From a bacterium (GTDB lineage Bacteria > SZUA-79 > Acidulodesulfobacterales > Acidulodesulfobacteraceae), in the NCBI GenBank assembly GCA_021794335.1, contig JAJYQZ010000120.1:1-9881 (forward strand): 9,881 bases of DNA. The letters are read 5' to 3'. Numbering within the stretch: the stretch's first letter is position 1; every line of letters begins with the position of its first letter. The position numbers were made by a program, and so were the translations under genes. Of the stretch, positions 1-5,498 are shown one piece after another. The notes under the pieces are model-generated. The model had not been told where the DNA came from, searched no databases, and saw nothing but the letters and a program-made list of their open reading frames with translations.

Positions 1-239
1 TTGCCGCCGATTTCAAGGTTTATTTTATCTATAAGAGAAATTTGCGATTTAAAAAAAGCAGAGTCTTTTTCAAAATCTAAACTTAAAAATAGCGTTTTTT
101 CGCCTCTTTTATTAAGTTCGCTATTTACGGCTTCCATTATAGTAGTCTTGCCCGACTGTCTTGGTCCTGTAATGAGCGTAATTTCTTTAGCGCTTAAATG
201 CTCTACTATATAGTTATATACCGTCCTTTTTATAAACAT
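1..239 (-). CDS. AAA_14/DUF4143-type ATPase, N-terminal part (cut by window edge)
   Basis: Reading the minus strand from the ATG at 239-237 gives 79 open residues running off the left edge. They begin MFIKRTVYNYIVEHLS and carry a clear Walker A (P-loop), ITGPRQSGKTT, at about residues 23-33, followed by a LFLSLDFEKD strand as in the first half of AAA_14 ATPases. Proteins of this family usually run to about 380-430 residues and end in a DUF4143 region, but that part lies outside the window. Family members are common accessory genes of poorly known function. There is no Shine-Dalgarno sequence; a promoter ends only 6 nt before the ATG. A second family member lies at 7245-8513, but its N-terminus is not closely similar. 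The P-loop assignment is firm; the DUF4143 C-terminus is inferred. Confidence 0.85.
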   Translation of the reverse strand, partial: MFIKRTVYNYIVEHLSAKEITLITGPRQSGKTTIMEAVNSELNKRGEKTLFLSLDFEKDSAFFKSQISLIDKINLEIGG

Positions 240-245
240 ACTTAT

Positions 246-273
246 ATTTTAGCACGAGAAAAATAAAAGTCAA
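246..273 (-). promoter_or_regulatory. Sigma70-type promoter of the ATPase, leaderless layout
   Basis: On the minus strand, TTGACT (273-268) and TAAAAT (251-246) are separated by 16 nt, and the -10 box is preceded by TGC, an extended -10. Only ATAAGT separates the -10 box from the ATG at 239, so transcription would start at or within a nucleotide or two of the start codon. No ribosome-binding site fits in this space. This is a sequence-based prediction. Confidence 0.65.
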
Positions 274-276
274 TAT

Positions 277-318
277 CTTTAATCCTTGCATAACATACAT
301 ATTATACAAGGATTAAGG
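277..318. repeat. 12-bp inverted repeat upstream of the ATPase promoter
   Basis: CTTTAATCCTTG (277-288) pairs with CAAGGATTAAGG (307-318), perfect over the inner 10 bp and with one G-T wobble. The 18-nt centre is AT-rich. It starts 4 bp upstream of the -35 box of the minus-strand ATPase. It could be an operator, a transcript-end hairpin or a relic of an element end; the sequence does not decide. Confidence 0.5.
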
Positions 319-353
319 TTAAACCGCCCTCTTTACATAAAAAATAAAAACAT

Positions 354-489
354 ATCAAATTTATGCAATTAATTTAATTAACATTGCCGGGAAGTCCCCG
401 CCCGAAAGCTATGGAGTTTAGCGTTTATAAAGCCGAAGGCTTTATGCTAAACGGAATGGGACGCCTGGCAATGTCGGTTAAAATTTGAT
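354..489 (+). mobile_element. Palindromic element carrying an IS200/IS605 (tnpB) right-end-like sequence
   Basis: This stretch folds almost end to end. ATCAAATTT (354-362) pairs with AAATTTGAT (481-489); CATTGCCGGG (382-391) with CCTGGCAATG (464-473); GTCCC (394-398) with GGGAC (458-462); GTTTAGC (416-422) with GCTAAAC (446-452); and ATAAAGCC (427-434) with GGCTTTAT (438-445) around a GAA loop. Positions 380-404 match 5721-5745 at 22 of 25 bases. Both copies read as a tnpB-like C-terminal tail, here NIAGKSPPESYGV and then TAG at 419-421. In IS200/IS605 elements the end of tnpB overlaps the right-end hairpin and the guide (omega) RNA. No transposase gene is present, so this is a relic, a MITE-like derivative, or a retained structured RNA. 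The structure is seen directly; its origin is inferred. Confidence 0.6.
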
Positions 490-544
490 AAAAGATTAAT
501 AAAACGCCCGGTATATAATATTTCCTTAACTCGCCGTTAGAAAC

Positions 545-573
545 TTGAAAACACCCCCAAGTTATTGTAAAAT
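545..573 (+). promoter_or_regulatory. Promoter of the ubiE-mpg operon
   Basis: TTGAAA (545-550), a 17-nt spacer and TAAAAT (568-573) form a strong sigma70-type promoter, with a predicted start near 580. AACTTG (542-547) and CAAGTT (558-563) form a 6-bp inverted repeat over the -35 box and spacer that could be an operator. The transcript leader would be about 75 nt and consist almost wholly of the 14-nt repeats. Confidence 0.6.
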
Positions 574-584
574 ATAGGTATTCA

Positions 585-654
585 AAGCAAGGCCGGGTGA
601 GCGAGGTTGGTGAAGCAAGGCCGGAGCGGGGTAAGGAATAGGGCGAGGCTATAA
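585..654 (+). repeat. Five 14-nt units filling the ubiE leader
   Basis: Units start at 585, 599, 613, 627 and 641. Units 1 and 3 share AAGCAAGGCCGG exactly. Unit 2 (GAGCGAGGTTGGTG) and unit 5 (GGGCGAGGCTATAA) are recognisable variants, and unit 4 is the most divergent. The tract is purine- and GC-rich against an AT-rich background and runs right up to the ATG at 655. The ribosome-binding site, GAGG at 645-648, lies inside the last unit. Function is unknown; leader RNA structure or slippage-based tuning of translation are possibilities. Confidence 0.55.
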
Positions 655-1347
655 ATGTCTAAAAAAATATTTGATATTTTTTCTTCCATTGCAGGCGTGT
701 ATGATGTTATGGGGCATTTATTCAGTTTCGGGATTGACGGATTATGGCGGGAAATGACGGCCAGAGAGGCTTTGATAGAAAAAAACAGCTATAAAATACT
801 AGATGTAGCAACGGGTACCGGTTCTATCGCAATAGATATAGCCAAAAAGGCAAAAAAGGCAAAAAAACAGGTCGAAATTACGGCTGTGGATTTTAACGAG
901 GATATGCTCAGGATAGCCGAAAAAAAAATCGATAAAAGAAAGATTAACAATATATGCGTTAAAACGGGGGACGCCATGAAACTTGACGAACCCGATTGTT
1001 ATTATGATGTCGTTACGGCAGGGTTCTTGCTTAGAAATGTCGATGATACGAAGGTTTTTGCGGAAGAGCTTAAAAGAATTTTAAAAAAAACCGGAAAATT
1101 TATATTGCTGGGAATGGGAAAGCCGCAAAACAAATTATTAAATATGTTTTTTAAGATATACTTTTCCATTATAAGATTGGCCGGTTCCTTAATCGATAAG
1201 AGGGCATACCGCTGGCTTACATACAGCATAATGGCATTTGACAGGGATAAGATGTTAAACATATTAAAAGACAAGGGGTTTAAGGATTTGAAAATTAAAA
1301 ACCTGCCGTTTCATATCGCTTTTATAATAACGGGTATAAAGGGTTAA
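655..1347 (+). CDS. ubiE: UbiE/MenG-family quinone-biosynthesis C-methyltransferase
   Basis: This 230-residue class I SAM-dependent methyltransferase has the usual length of the family. UbiE/MenG methylates demethylmenaquinone to menaquinone, and in some bacteria also a ubiquinone precursor, in the cytosol at the membrane. Family marks are visible in order: the N-terminal FDIFSSIAGVYDVMGHLFSF segment with GLWREM (about 6-34), SAM motif I LDVATGTGS (49-57), the acidic VDF (78-80) after strand 2, GDAMKLD (105-111), and the diagnostic GFLLRNVDD (123-131). A lysine-rich KKAKKAKK stretch (64-71), encoded by near-repeated GGCAAAAAA, looks like a slippage-made expansion. Translation likely uses GAGG at 645-648. 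Its stop is 4 nt from the mpg start, so the two genes are co-transcribed. The family is sure; the exact quinone is not, though menaquinone is more likely in an anaerobe. Confidence 0.9.
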   Translation: MSKKIFDIFSSIAGVYDVMGHLFSFGIDGLWREMTAREALIEKNSYKILDVATGTGSIAIDIAKKAKKAKKQVEITAVDFNEDMLRIAEKKIDKRKINNICVKTGDAMKLDEPDCYYDVVTAGFLLRNVDDTKVFAEELKRILKKTGKFILLGMGKPQNKLLNMFFKIYFSIIRLAGSLIDKRAYRWLTYSIMAFDRDKMLNILKDKGFKDLKIKNLPFHIAFIITGIKG

Positions 1348-1351
1348 ATAC

Positions 1352-2041
1352 ATGAATTTGCTAAACAGAACCTTTTTTACCGGAGATAATGTCGAAACGA
1401 TAGCGCGGGAACTTTTGGGCAAGTTTTTACTTACCGATACCTTCGGAAGCGGTCTTACAGGGGGGATAATTACGGAGGTAGAGGCTTATTTGGGAACAAA
1501 AGATATGGCATCCCATGCTTATAACGGCCGCCGTTCCGGCAGAAACGAATCTTTATATAAAGACGGAGGAGTAGCTTATGTCCATTTGTGCTATGGAATC
1601 CACAACATGTTTAATATCGTAACTAATAAGGCAGGCATTCCGCAGGGGGTCCTGATAAGGGGGCTAATCCCCGTTTACGGGATTGATATTATGAGCGAAA
1701 GGAGGGGCGGCAGCGGCAGTACCAAACCTTATAATAATTTGGCTATAGGTCCGGGCAATTTAACCAAAGCGCTTGGAATCGAGATGAGGCATAACGGGGT
1801 ATTAGTCTGTCCGGATGACGCCGTAAAAAACGGAGATAATTTGGGTTTAGAAATTTTTCTCGAGGATAGAGGCATAAAAGTTGACGAAAATATGATAATT
1901 ACGAGCCCGCGCGTGGGGGTTGATTATGCCGAAGAATGGGCAAAAAAGCCTTTAAGGTTTCATCTGGACGAAAGATTAAATTTGTTGAACCGGCCATCAG
2001 GGCGCAATAACAAAACCAAAGGCAAAAAAAGAGTAATATAA
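1352..2041 (+). CDS. mpg: 3-methyladenine DNA glycosylase (AAG/MPG family)
   Basis: This monofunctional glycosylase of the AAG/MPG family excises alkylated purines such as 3-methyladenine as the first step of base-excision repair. The protein has 229 residues, a little longer than the usual 190-210, because of a glycine/serine-rich loop near 113-120 and a basic C-terminal tail after about 215. Visible family features are EVEAYLG (42-48) with E44 at the position of the human catalytic Glu125, Y46 and H55 matching human Tyr127 and His136, R64-N65, the bacterial signature LCYGIHNMFNIVT (79-91), GPGNLTKAL, and SPRVGV near the end. The position matching human Tyr159, which stacks on the flipped base, is H78. 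AAAGGG at 1338-1343 serves as ribosome-binding site inside the ubiE end. Confidence 0.93.
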   Translation: MNLLNRTFFTGDNVETIARELLGKFLLTDTFGSGLTGGIITEVEAYLGTKDMASHAYNGRRSGRNESLYKDGGVAYVHLCYGIHNMFNIVTNKAGIPQGVLIRGLIPVYGIDIMSERRGGSGSTKPYNNLAIGPGNLTKALGIEMRHNGVLVCPDDAVKNGDNLGLEIFLEDRGIKVDENMIITSPRVGVDYAEEWAKKPLRFHLDERLNLLNRPSGRNNKTKGKKRVI

Positions 2042-2067
2042 ATTAAAACCATTAAAACAATCTGTCC

Positions 2068-2096
2068 TTGACAAAGACGGTTATTAATAGTAAAAT
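2068..2096 (+). promoter_or_regulatory. Consensus promoter for the DsrE-like gene
   Basis: TTGACA (2068-2073), exactly 17 nt, then TAAAAT (2091-2096): one of the best sigma70-type promoters in the window. The predicted start is near 2103, inside the putative operator that follows. It leaves a leader of about 65 nt before the GGAGG at 2159-2163. Confidence 0.75.
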
Positions 2097-2100
2097 ACAA

Positions 2101-2115
2101 ACCAGTCGGTATGTA
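2101..2115. promoter_or_regulatory. Candidate TetR operator at the transcription start
   Basis: ACCAGTCGGTATGTA overlaps the predicted start site. Its complement contains ACCGACTGGT, which resembles the ACCGACYGGT-type half sites bound by many TetR-family repressors. The 11-mer GTCGGTATGTA (2105-2115) recurs as GACGGGATGTA (2596-2606) just ahead of the tetR-type gene, with 9 of 11 bases identical. A repressor bound here would block initiation. The repeated motif is seen; its role is inferred. Confidence 0.4.
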
Positions 2116-2168
2116 GAAAACTAAAATAACTTAATTATTTAACAAATTAAAACAAGGCGGAGGTTTTT

Positions 2169-2519
2169 ATGGCAAAAGCAAAAGCTTTAATCATTATCCT
2201 TTCGGGGACTGATAATCCCGTTAAGGTAAAATTAGGTCTTAATGTTGCATGGAGAACAAAGAACAGCGGTGCATTCGAAGATGTTAAAGTTATATTTTTC
2301 GGGCCGGGGGAAGACTTTATTGCAAAAACCGACGATAAAGAGATTTTAGAGGCATACAATCAGGTGCTTGCAAACAATATCATGCCTCAGGCATGCGTGG
2401 CTGTTGCCGAAGGGTACGGTATTGCTCCTATATTAACGGATAAAAAAATAGAACTTGTTCATGCGGGACAGGCAATTGCGGGTTTTATGGCCGAAGGCTA
2501 CCAGCCGTTGACATTCTGA
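2169..2519 (+). CDS. DsrE/DsrF-like family protein
   Basis: This 116-residue single-domain protein has the DsrE superfamily pattern: a first strand KALIIILSGTDNP (5-17), a helix KVKLGLNVAWRTKNSG (19-34), the strand VKVIFFGPGED (39-49), a second helix around EAYNQVLANN, MPQACVAVAEGYGI with its single cysteine at C76, and a final segment EGYQPLTF. DsrE-like proteins are small cytosolic proteins. Those that act in sulfur relay carry persulfide on a conserved cysteine, and C76 is the only candidate here. No dsrF, dsrH or tusA partner is adjacent. GGAGG at 2159-2163 lies 5 nt before the ATG. The gene has its own consensus promoter with a possible TetR operator and is followed by the TetR-family gene, so induction by a small molecule or reactive sulfur/electrophile is plausible but unproven. 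Confidence 0.8.
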   Translation: MAKAKALIIILSGTDNPVKVKLGLNVAWRTKNSGAFEDVKVIFFGPGEDFIAKTDDKEILEAYNQVLANNIMPQACVAVAEGYGIAPILTDKKIELVHAGQAIAGFMAEGYQPLTF

Positions 2520-2531
2520 TGCTGCAATATT

Positions 2532-2607
2532 TTGATACATCCTGCATGCTATTATATTATAATTATAATATAATAATTCGGAATGGTTCAAAATGGACGG
2601 GATGTAT
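2532..2607 (+). promoter_or_regulatory. tetR promoter region with a 26-bp perfect palindrome
   Basis: TTGATA (2532-2537), a 17-nt spacer and TATTAT (2555-2560) form a likely promoter. The -10 lies within a perfect 26-bp AT-only palindrome (2550-2575, centred between 2562 and 2563). A wider inverted repeat, ATACATCC (2535-2542) and GGATGTAT (2600-2607), brackets it, and its right arm overlaps the 11-mer shared with the DsrE-gene promoter. The arrangement suits autoregulation by the encoded TetR protein, but the palindrome could also act as a weak terminator for the upstream gene. Confidence 0.45.
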
Positions 2608-2632
2608 TATATTTTCATAAGCAGGTGATAAG

Positions 2633-3383
<751 letters not shown>

Positions 3384-3421
3384 TTATAAATTTAAAAAAA
3401 CAGCGCTTTAAAAAAGCGGCA

Positions 3422-3454
3422 ATTATAACCGCAGGGTACCTCTGCGGTTATAAT
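3422..3454. terminator. 13-bp perfect hairpin in the IS21 remnant
   Basis: ATTATAACCGCAG (3422-3434) pairs without mismatch with CTGCGGTTATAAT (3442-3454) around a 7-nt loop. No T-tract follows on the plus strand, so an intrinsic terminator is doubtful. A smaller stem just upstream, CGCTTT (3404-3409) with AAAGCG (3413-3418), is followed on the minus strand by a run of seven T (complement of 3394-3400) and could end minus-strand transcripts. Confidence 0.45.
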
Positions 3455-3462
3455 AAACAAAA

Positions 3463-3489
3463 GGAGGAGGACGGACTATGATAACTTAA
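3463..3489 (+). other. Very strong ribosome-binding site in front of a 3-codon ORF
   Basis: GGAGGAGG (3463-3470) stands 7 nt ahead of ATG at 3478, but the frame reads ATG ATA ACT TAA and stops after three codons. It is either the start of a gene lost by deletion within the IS21 remnant or a minimal stalling/leader ORF. No function is claimed. Confidence 0.4.
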
Positions 3490-3508
3490 CTATTATTTAT
3501 TAAATTAC

Positions 3509-3557
3509 CGGTGCATTTTTGACTGCACAAGCGGTGTACTTTTAAACTGCCCTTGAC
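3509..3557 (+). repeat. IS21-type right end with two transposase-binding repeats
   Basis: Two imperfect direct repeats begin CGGTGCATTTTTGACTGC (3509-3526) and CGGTGTACTTTTAAACTGC (3532-3550), followed by CCTTGAC. IS21-family ends carry such spaced multiple repeats, which bind IstA. The location, about 125 bp after the istB stop, fits. Confidence 0.65.
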
Positions 3558-3574
3558 GCCGTTTTGCCGGTTTT

Positions 3575-3603
3575 TTAAAAAATTTTTATATTTATGCTAT
3601 AAT
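3575..3603 (+). promoter_or_regulatory. Extended -10 promoter downstream of the IS21 end
   Basis: TGCTATAAT (3595-3603) is a perfect extended -10 element. A weak TTAAAA (3575-3580) sits 17 nt upstream of TATAAT. It would drive transcription into the toxin-like fragment and the DUF2283 gene with a leader of about 70 nt. Confidence 0.45.
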
Positions 3604-3682
3604 GATATATAAATATTGAAAAACAAAATATTTTCATTTTGCTGCGCTATTATGCAAATAATATTATTATAAAATTATAAAA

Positions 3683-3841
3683 ATGGGAAACCCGTCCGTA
3701 AGAGGCGAGAAAATATTTTTTAGAATAAAAACGCCTTTAAACGTCGAAATAAGGACTACCGCTGATTATTGGCATTATATTACAAATATTAAACATCCCG
3801 CAATGGAAGGTAAAGAGGGAGATTCGATATGGAAAAAATAA
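3683..3841 (+). pseudogene. Truncated toxin-like partner ORF of the DUF2283 gene
   Basis: This ORF encodes 52 residues: it begins MGNPSVRGEKIFF and continues into RTTADYWHYITNIKHPAMEG, then stops after WKK. The segment RTT-x-YW-x-YI-x-x-x-KHP resembles, from memory, the N-terminal half of RelE/barnase-like proteins found next to DUF2283 genes. Those continue through a stretch with a NPD-like turn and a second beta-sheet, all missing here. It overlaps the DUF2283 start by 13 nt in another frame and has no visible ribosome-binding site. I read it as a 3'-deleted toxin-like gene, although a genuine small ORF cannot be excluded. Confidence 0.45.
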
Positions 3842-4041
3842 CGGTTTATTACCGCAGGGACTTCGATACAATGGATATATGGTTTGGAAATCCCAAAGAC
3901 GAGGTAATGTCCGAAGAAGCAGGCGAGGGGATTATATTAAAAAAAGATAAAGCCGGAAGGACGATAGGCATAGAAAAATTATATGTCAGCAAAACGGCCG
4001 GGGTGGATACGCCCTTACCTGTCGAATTAGTAGTTGCGTGA
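3829..4041 (+). CDS. DUF2283 domain protein (possible antitoxin-like partner)
   Basis: This 70-residue protein fits the DUF2283 family at full length: YYRRDFDTMDIWFG (7-20) matches the Y-D-x-x-x-D-x-x-Y/W-I start, and GRTIGIEKLYVSKT (43-56) the G-x-I-x-G-I-E-x-x-x-x-S end. These are small cytosolic beta-rich proteins of unknown biochemical function, often paired with a small toxin-like gene just upstream, which fits the overlapping truncated ORF here. GAGG at 3815-3818 lies 10 nt ahead of the ATG. With its partner truncated it may be an orphan antitoxin. The family call is good; the antitoxin role is inference from context. Confidence 0.7.
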   Translation: MEKITVYYRRDFDTMDIWFGNPKDEVMSEEAGEGIILKKDKAGRTIGIEKLYVSKTAGVDTPLPVELVVA

Positions 4042-4259
4042 GTGTTACTATACCTAAACTCTAAACTGTTTTAAACTGTCACACGACTGTCACACAAAAT
4101 ATCCGAAACGGCTTTTCGGCTGTAGAGGAAAATTTAATCATCCAGTTCATTTAGAGCTTTTCCCCCGCCGTTTTTTATTTCGGTAAGACCTTTTTTGCAT
4201 TCATTAGCAAAACAGGGGATATTTAAAAGCTCAAAGTTAACGGTGATTTAAGGAAACAT
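4042..4259. other. Intergenic region with a tandem 11-bp repeat and a possible minus-strand remnant
   Basis: ACTGTCACAC occurs twice, at 4075-4084 and 4086-4095, an 11-bp tandem repeat. CCGAAA and TTTCGG (4103-4119) form a small hairpin. On the minus strand an open stretch from about 4250 down to TAA at 4136-4134 contains ANECKKGLTEIKNGGGKAL. It resembles the tail of a ribbon-helix-helix antitoxin but has no start codon and is too short to name. Confidence 0.3.
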
Positions 4260-4730
4260 ATGAAATATATTTTTGGATATTTTCTACGCGGAATTTTTAT
4301 TTGCTTTCTTTTACTTGTTTCTTTGGGTATTTCACATGCAAATGGTCATGCAAGCAGTTTAGCATCCGCAAAAAATAACGGCGCCTGCGCCAATGCCAAA
4401 AAAGAATTAGAAACAATGAAAATTTCCTTTACAAAAAAGGAATTTTTAATCGGAGCTAAAGAAAACAATCTCCTTGCAGTCAAGTTTTTCTTATGCGCAG
4501 GAATGGATCCGAACGCGAGCGATGCAAAAACAGGCGACACTGCTTTGATATATGCTTCTTTAAACGGAAATGTTCGGATAGTCAGGCTTCTGCTTTCATA
4601 TAACGCAAATATAAATGCAAAATCGAACAACGGCTTTACCGCTATGGCGGCAGCCGTATTTTCCGGTCATGCAAAGGTAATGAATCTTTTAAAAAAAGCA
4701 GGAGCAAAAACAAATTCGTCTCAAAAATAA
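4260..4730 (+). CDS. Exported ankyrin-repeat protein
   Basis: The protein has 156 residues. The N-terminus MKYIFGYFLRGIFICFLLLV with SLGISHA (1-27) is a classic Sec signal peptide with likely cleavage after HA at 27, placing the product in the periplasm. Three ankyrin-type units follow, about 59-89 (GAKENNLLAVKFFLCAGMDPNA), 91-122 (GDTALIYASLNGNVRIVRLL, then NANINAKS) and 124-151 (NGFTAMAAAVFSGHAKVMNL). Ankyrin repeats bind other proteins; the partner is unknown. Two cysteines (C43, C79) could form a disulfide in the periplasm. AAGGA at 4250-4254 lies 5 nt before the ATG. It converges with the nitroreductase gene with no clear terminator between them. Confidence 0.85.
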   Translation: MKYIFGYFLRGIFICFLLLVSLGISHANGHASSLASAKNNGACANAKKELETMKISFTKKEFLIGAKENNLLAVKFFLCAGMDPNASDAKTGDTALIYASLNGNVRIVRLLLSYNANINAKSNNGFTAMAAAVFSGHAKVMNLLKKAGAKTNSSQK

Positions 4731-4800
4731 ACGAAACGGGAATAAAAATTTAATCAAAAGCGAAGCAGTTTTGAAGGAAGCATATTGCGATAATATCTCT

Positions 4801-5394
4801 TTATATCACTTCGATTATTTCCGAAACATTCTTTCTCCCGGTTTTAGAATGTCTTTCTACCGGCTTTCCTATCGGGATAAGCGCGACGAGATTGTCGGGG
4901 CTTTTTATGCCGATGATGTCTTCCAATTCCTGCTTCGCAATTAGCGGACCGGTCATCCAGCATGCCCCCAAACCCTCGTTATGGCAGAGAAGCAATATAT
5001 GGGTAATAAAACTTGAAACGCTTTGAAGTCCGGGGTTTACGATAAATTTTCTGGCGAAGTTTCTATCTTTATCCGTTTTTTCAAGAATATTATCGATGCT
5101 TCCGATATACGGTTTTTCGACAACAGCCAGTACGATAGGGGCTTCATTAAAGAATGTATAAACGCCGGGAGCGTCTTTTCCCGTAACGGCTCTATATACC
5201 GCATCAACCTCTTTTCTCATCCTGCCCAGTACATCTTTATTTTTAACTATATAAGTAAACCAGTTTTGCGAATTGCCTCCGCTTGGGGCGTTCGACGAAA
5301 TTTCGATAATCTTTATAATTTGGCTTGTATCTATATCTTCTTTTTCAAACCTTCTAATACTTTTTCTTGTTTTAATCGCAAGGGTCAGATCCAT
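4801..5394 (-). CDS. Nitroreductase-family FMN oxidoreductase
   Basis: A 197-residue nitroreductase-fold flavoprotein. Such enzymes use FMN and NAD(P)H to reduce nitro compounds, quinones or other electron acceptors in the cytosol, often as dimers. Visible motifs are RKSIRRF (10-16) for phosphate binding of FMN, SNAPSGGNSQNW (34-45), FFNEAPIVLAVVEK (81-94), HNEGLGACWMTGPL (138-151) with the conserved GLG-x-C-W, and IPIGKPVE (173-180). The physiological substrate cannot be read from sequence. On the coding strand GGAGG (5412-5408) stands 13 nt from the ATG at 5394, unusually far; no in-frame ATG, GTG or TTG is closer. It lies downstream of the small lysine-rich ORF on the same strand, separated by a strong hairpin. 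Confidence 0.88.
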   Translation of the reverse strand: MDLTLAIKTRKSIRRFEKEDIDTSQIIKIIEISSNAPSGGNSQNWFTYIVKNKDVLGRMRKEVDAVYRAVTGKDAPGVYTFFNEAPIVLAVVEKPYIGSIDNILEKTDKDRNFARKFIVNPGLQSVSSFITHILLLCHNEGLGACWMTGPLIAKQELEDIIGIKSPDNLVALIPIGKPVERHSKTGRKNVSEIIEVI

Positions 5395-5440
5395 AATATA
5401 ACAACATCCTCCATGATAGGTAAAATAATAAAGATTTCAA

Positions 5441-5480
5441 AATATTCGGGCCGCGGCACTTAAGCCGCAGCCTGAATATT
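5441..5480. terminator. Strong hairpin between the small ORF and the nitroreductase gene
   Basis: AATATTCGGGC (5441-5451) pairs with GCCTGAATATT (5470-5480) with one G-T wobble. After a single C-A mismatch, GCGGC (5453-5457) pairs with GCCGC (5464-5468) around ACTTAA. On the minus strand it is followed by a moderately T-rich stretch. It could end the small-ORF transcript, act as an attenuator for the nitroreductase, or protect a processed 3' end. Confidence 0.5.
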
Positions 5481-5498
5481 ATCGCCGGAATCTCAGTT

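Noticed and set aside
1..213. 70-residue plus-strand ORF at the left edge
   Set aside because: It is antisense to the P-loop ATPase on the minus strand, which shows a clear Walker A motif; the plus-strand peptide has no family features.
354..489. Retron msr-msd RNA or riboswitch
   Set aside because: There is no reverse transcriptase gene nearby and no known aptamer core; the similarity to the tnpB tail at 5721 explains the conserved part better.
585..654. Short repeats as a CRISPR array
   Set aside because: The units are 14 nt, contiguous and degenerate with no spacers, and no cas gene is present.
4731..4800. Bidirectional terminator between the ankyrin and nitroreductase genes
   Set aside because: I could not find a stable stem followed by a T-tract on either strand.
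5023..5463. 146-residue plus-strand ORF
   Set aside because: It lies antisense to the nitroreductase gene, whose motifs are intact; the ORF has no ribosome-binding site or recognisable domain.
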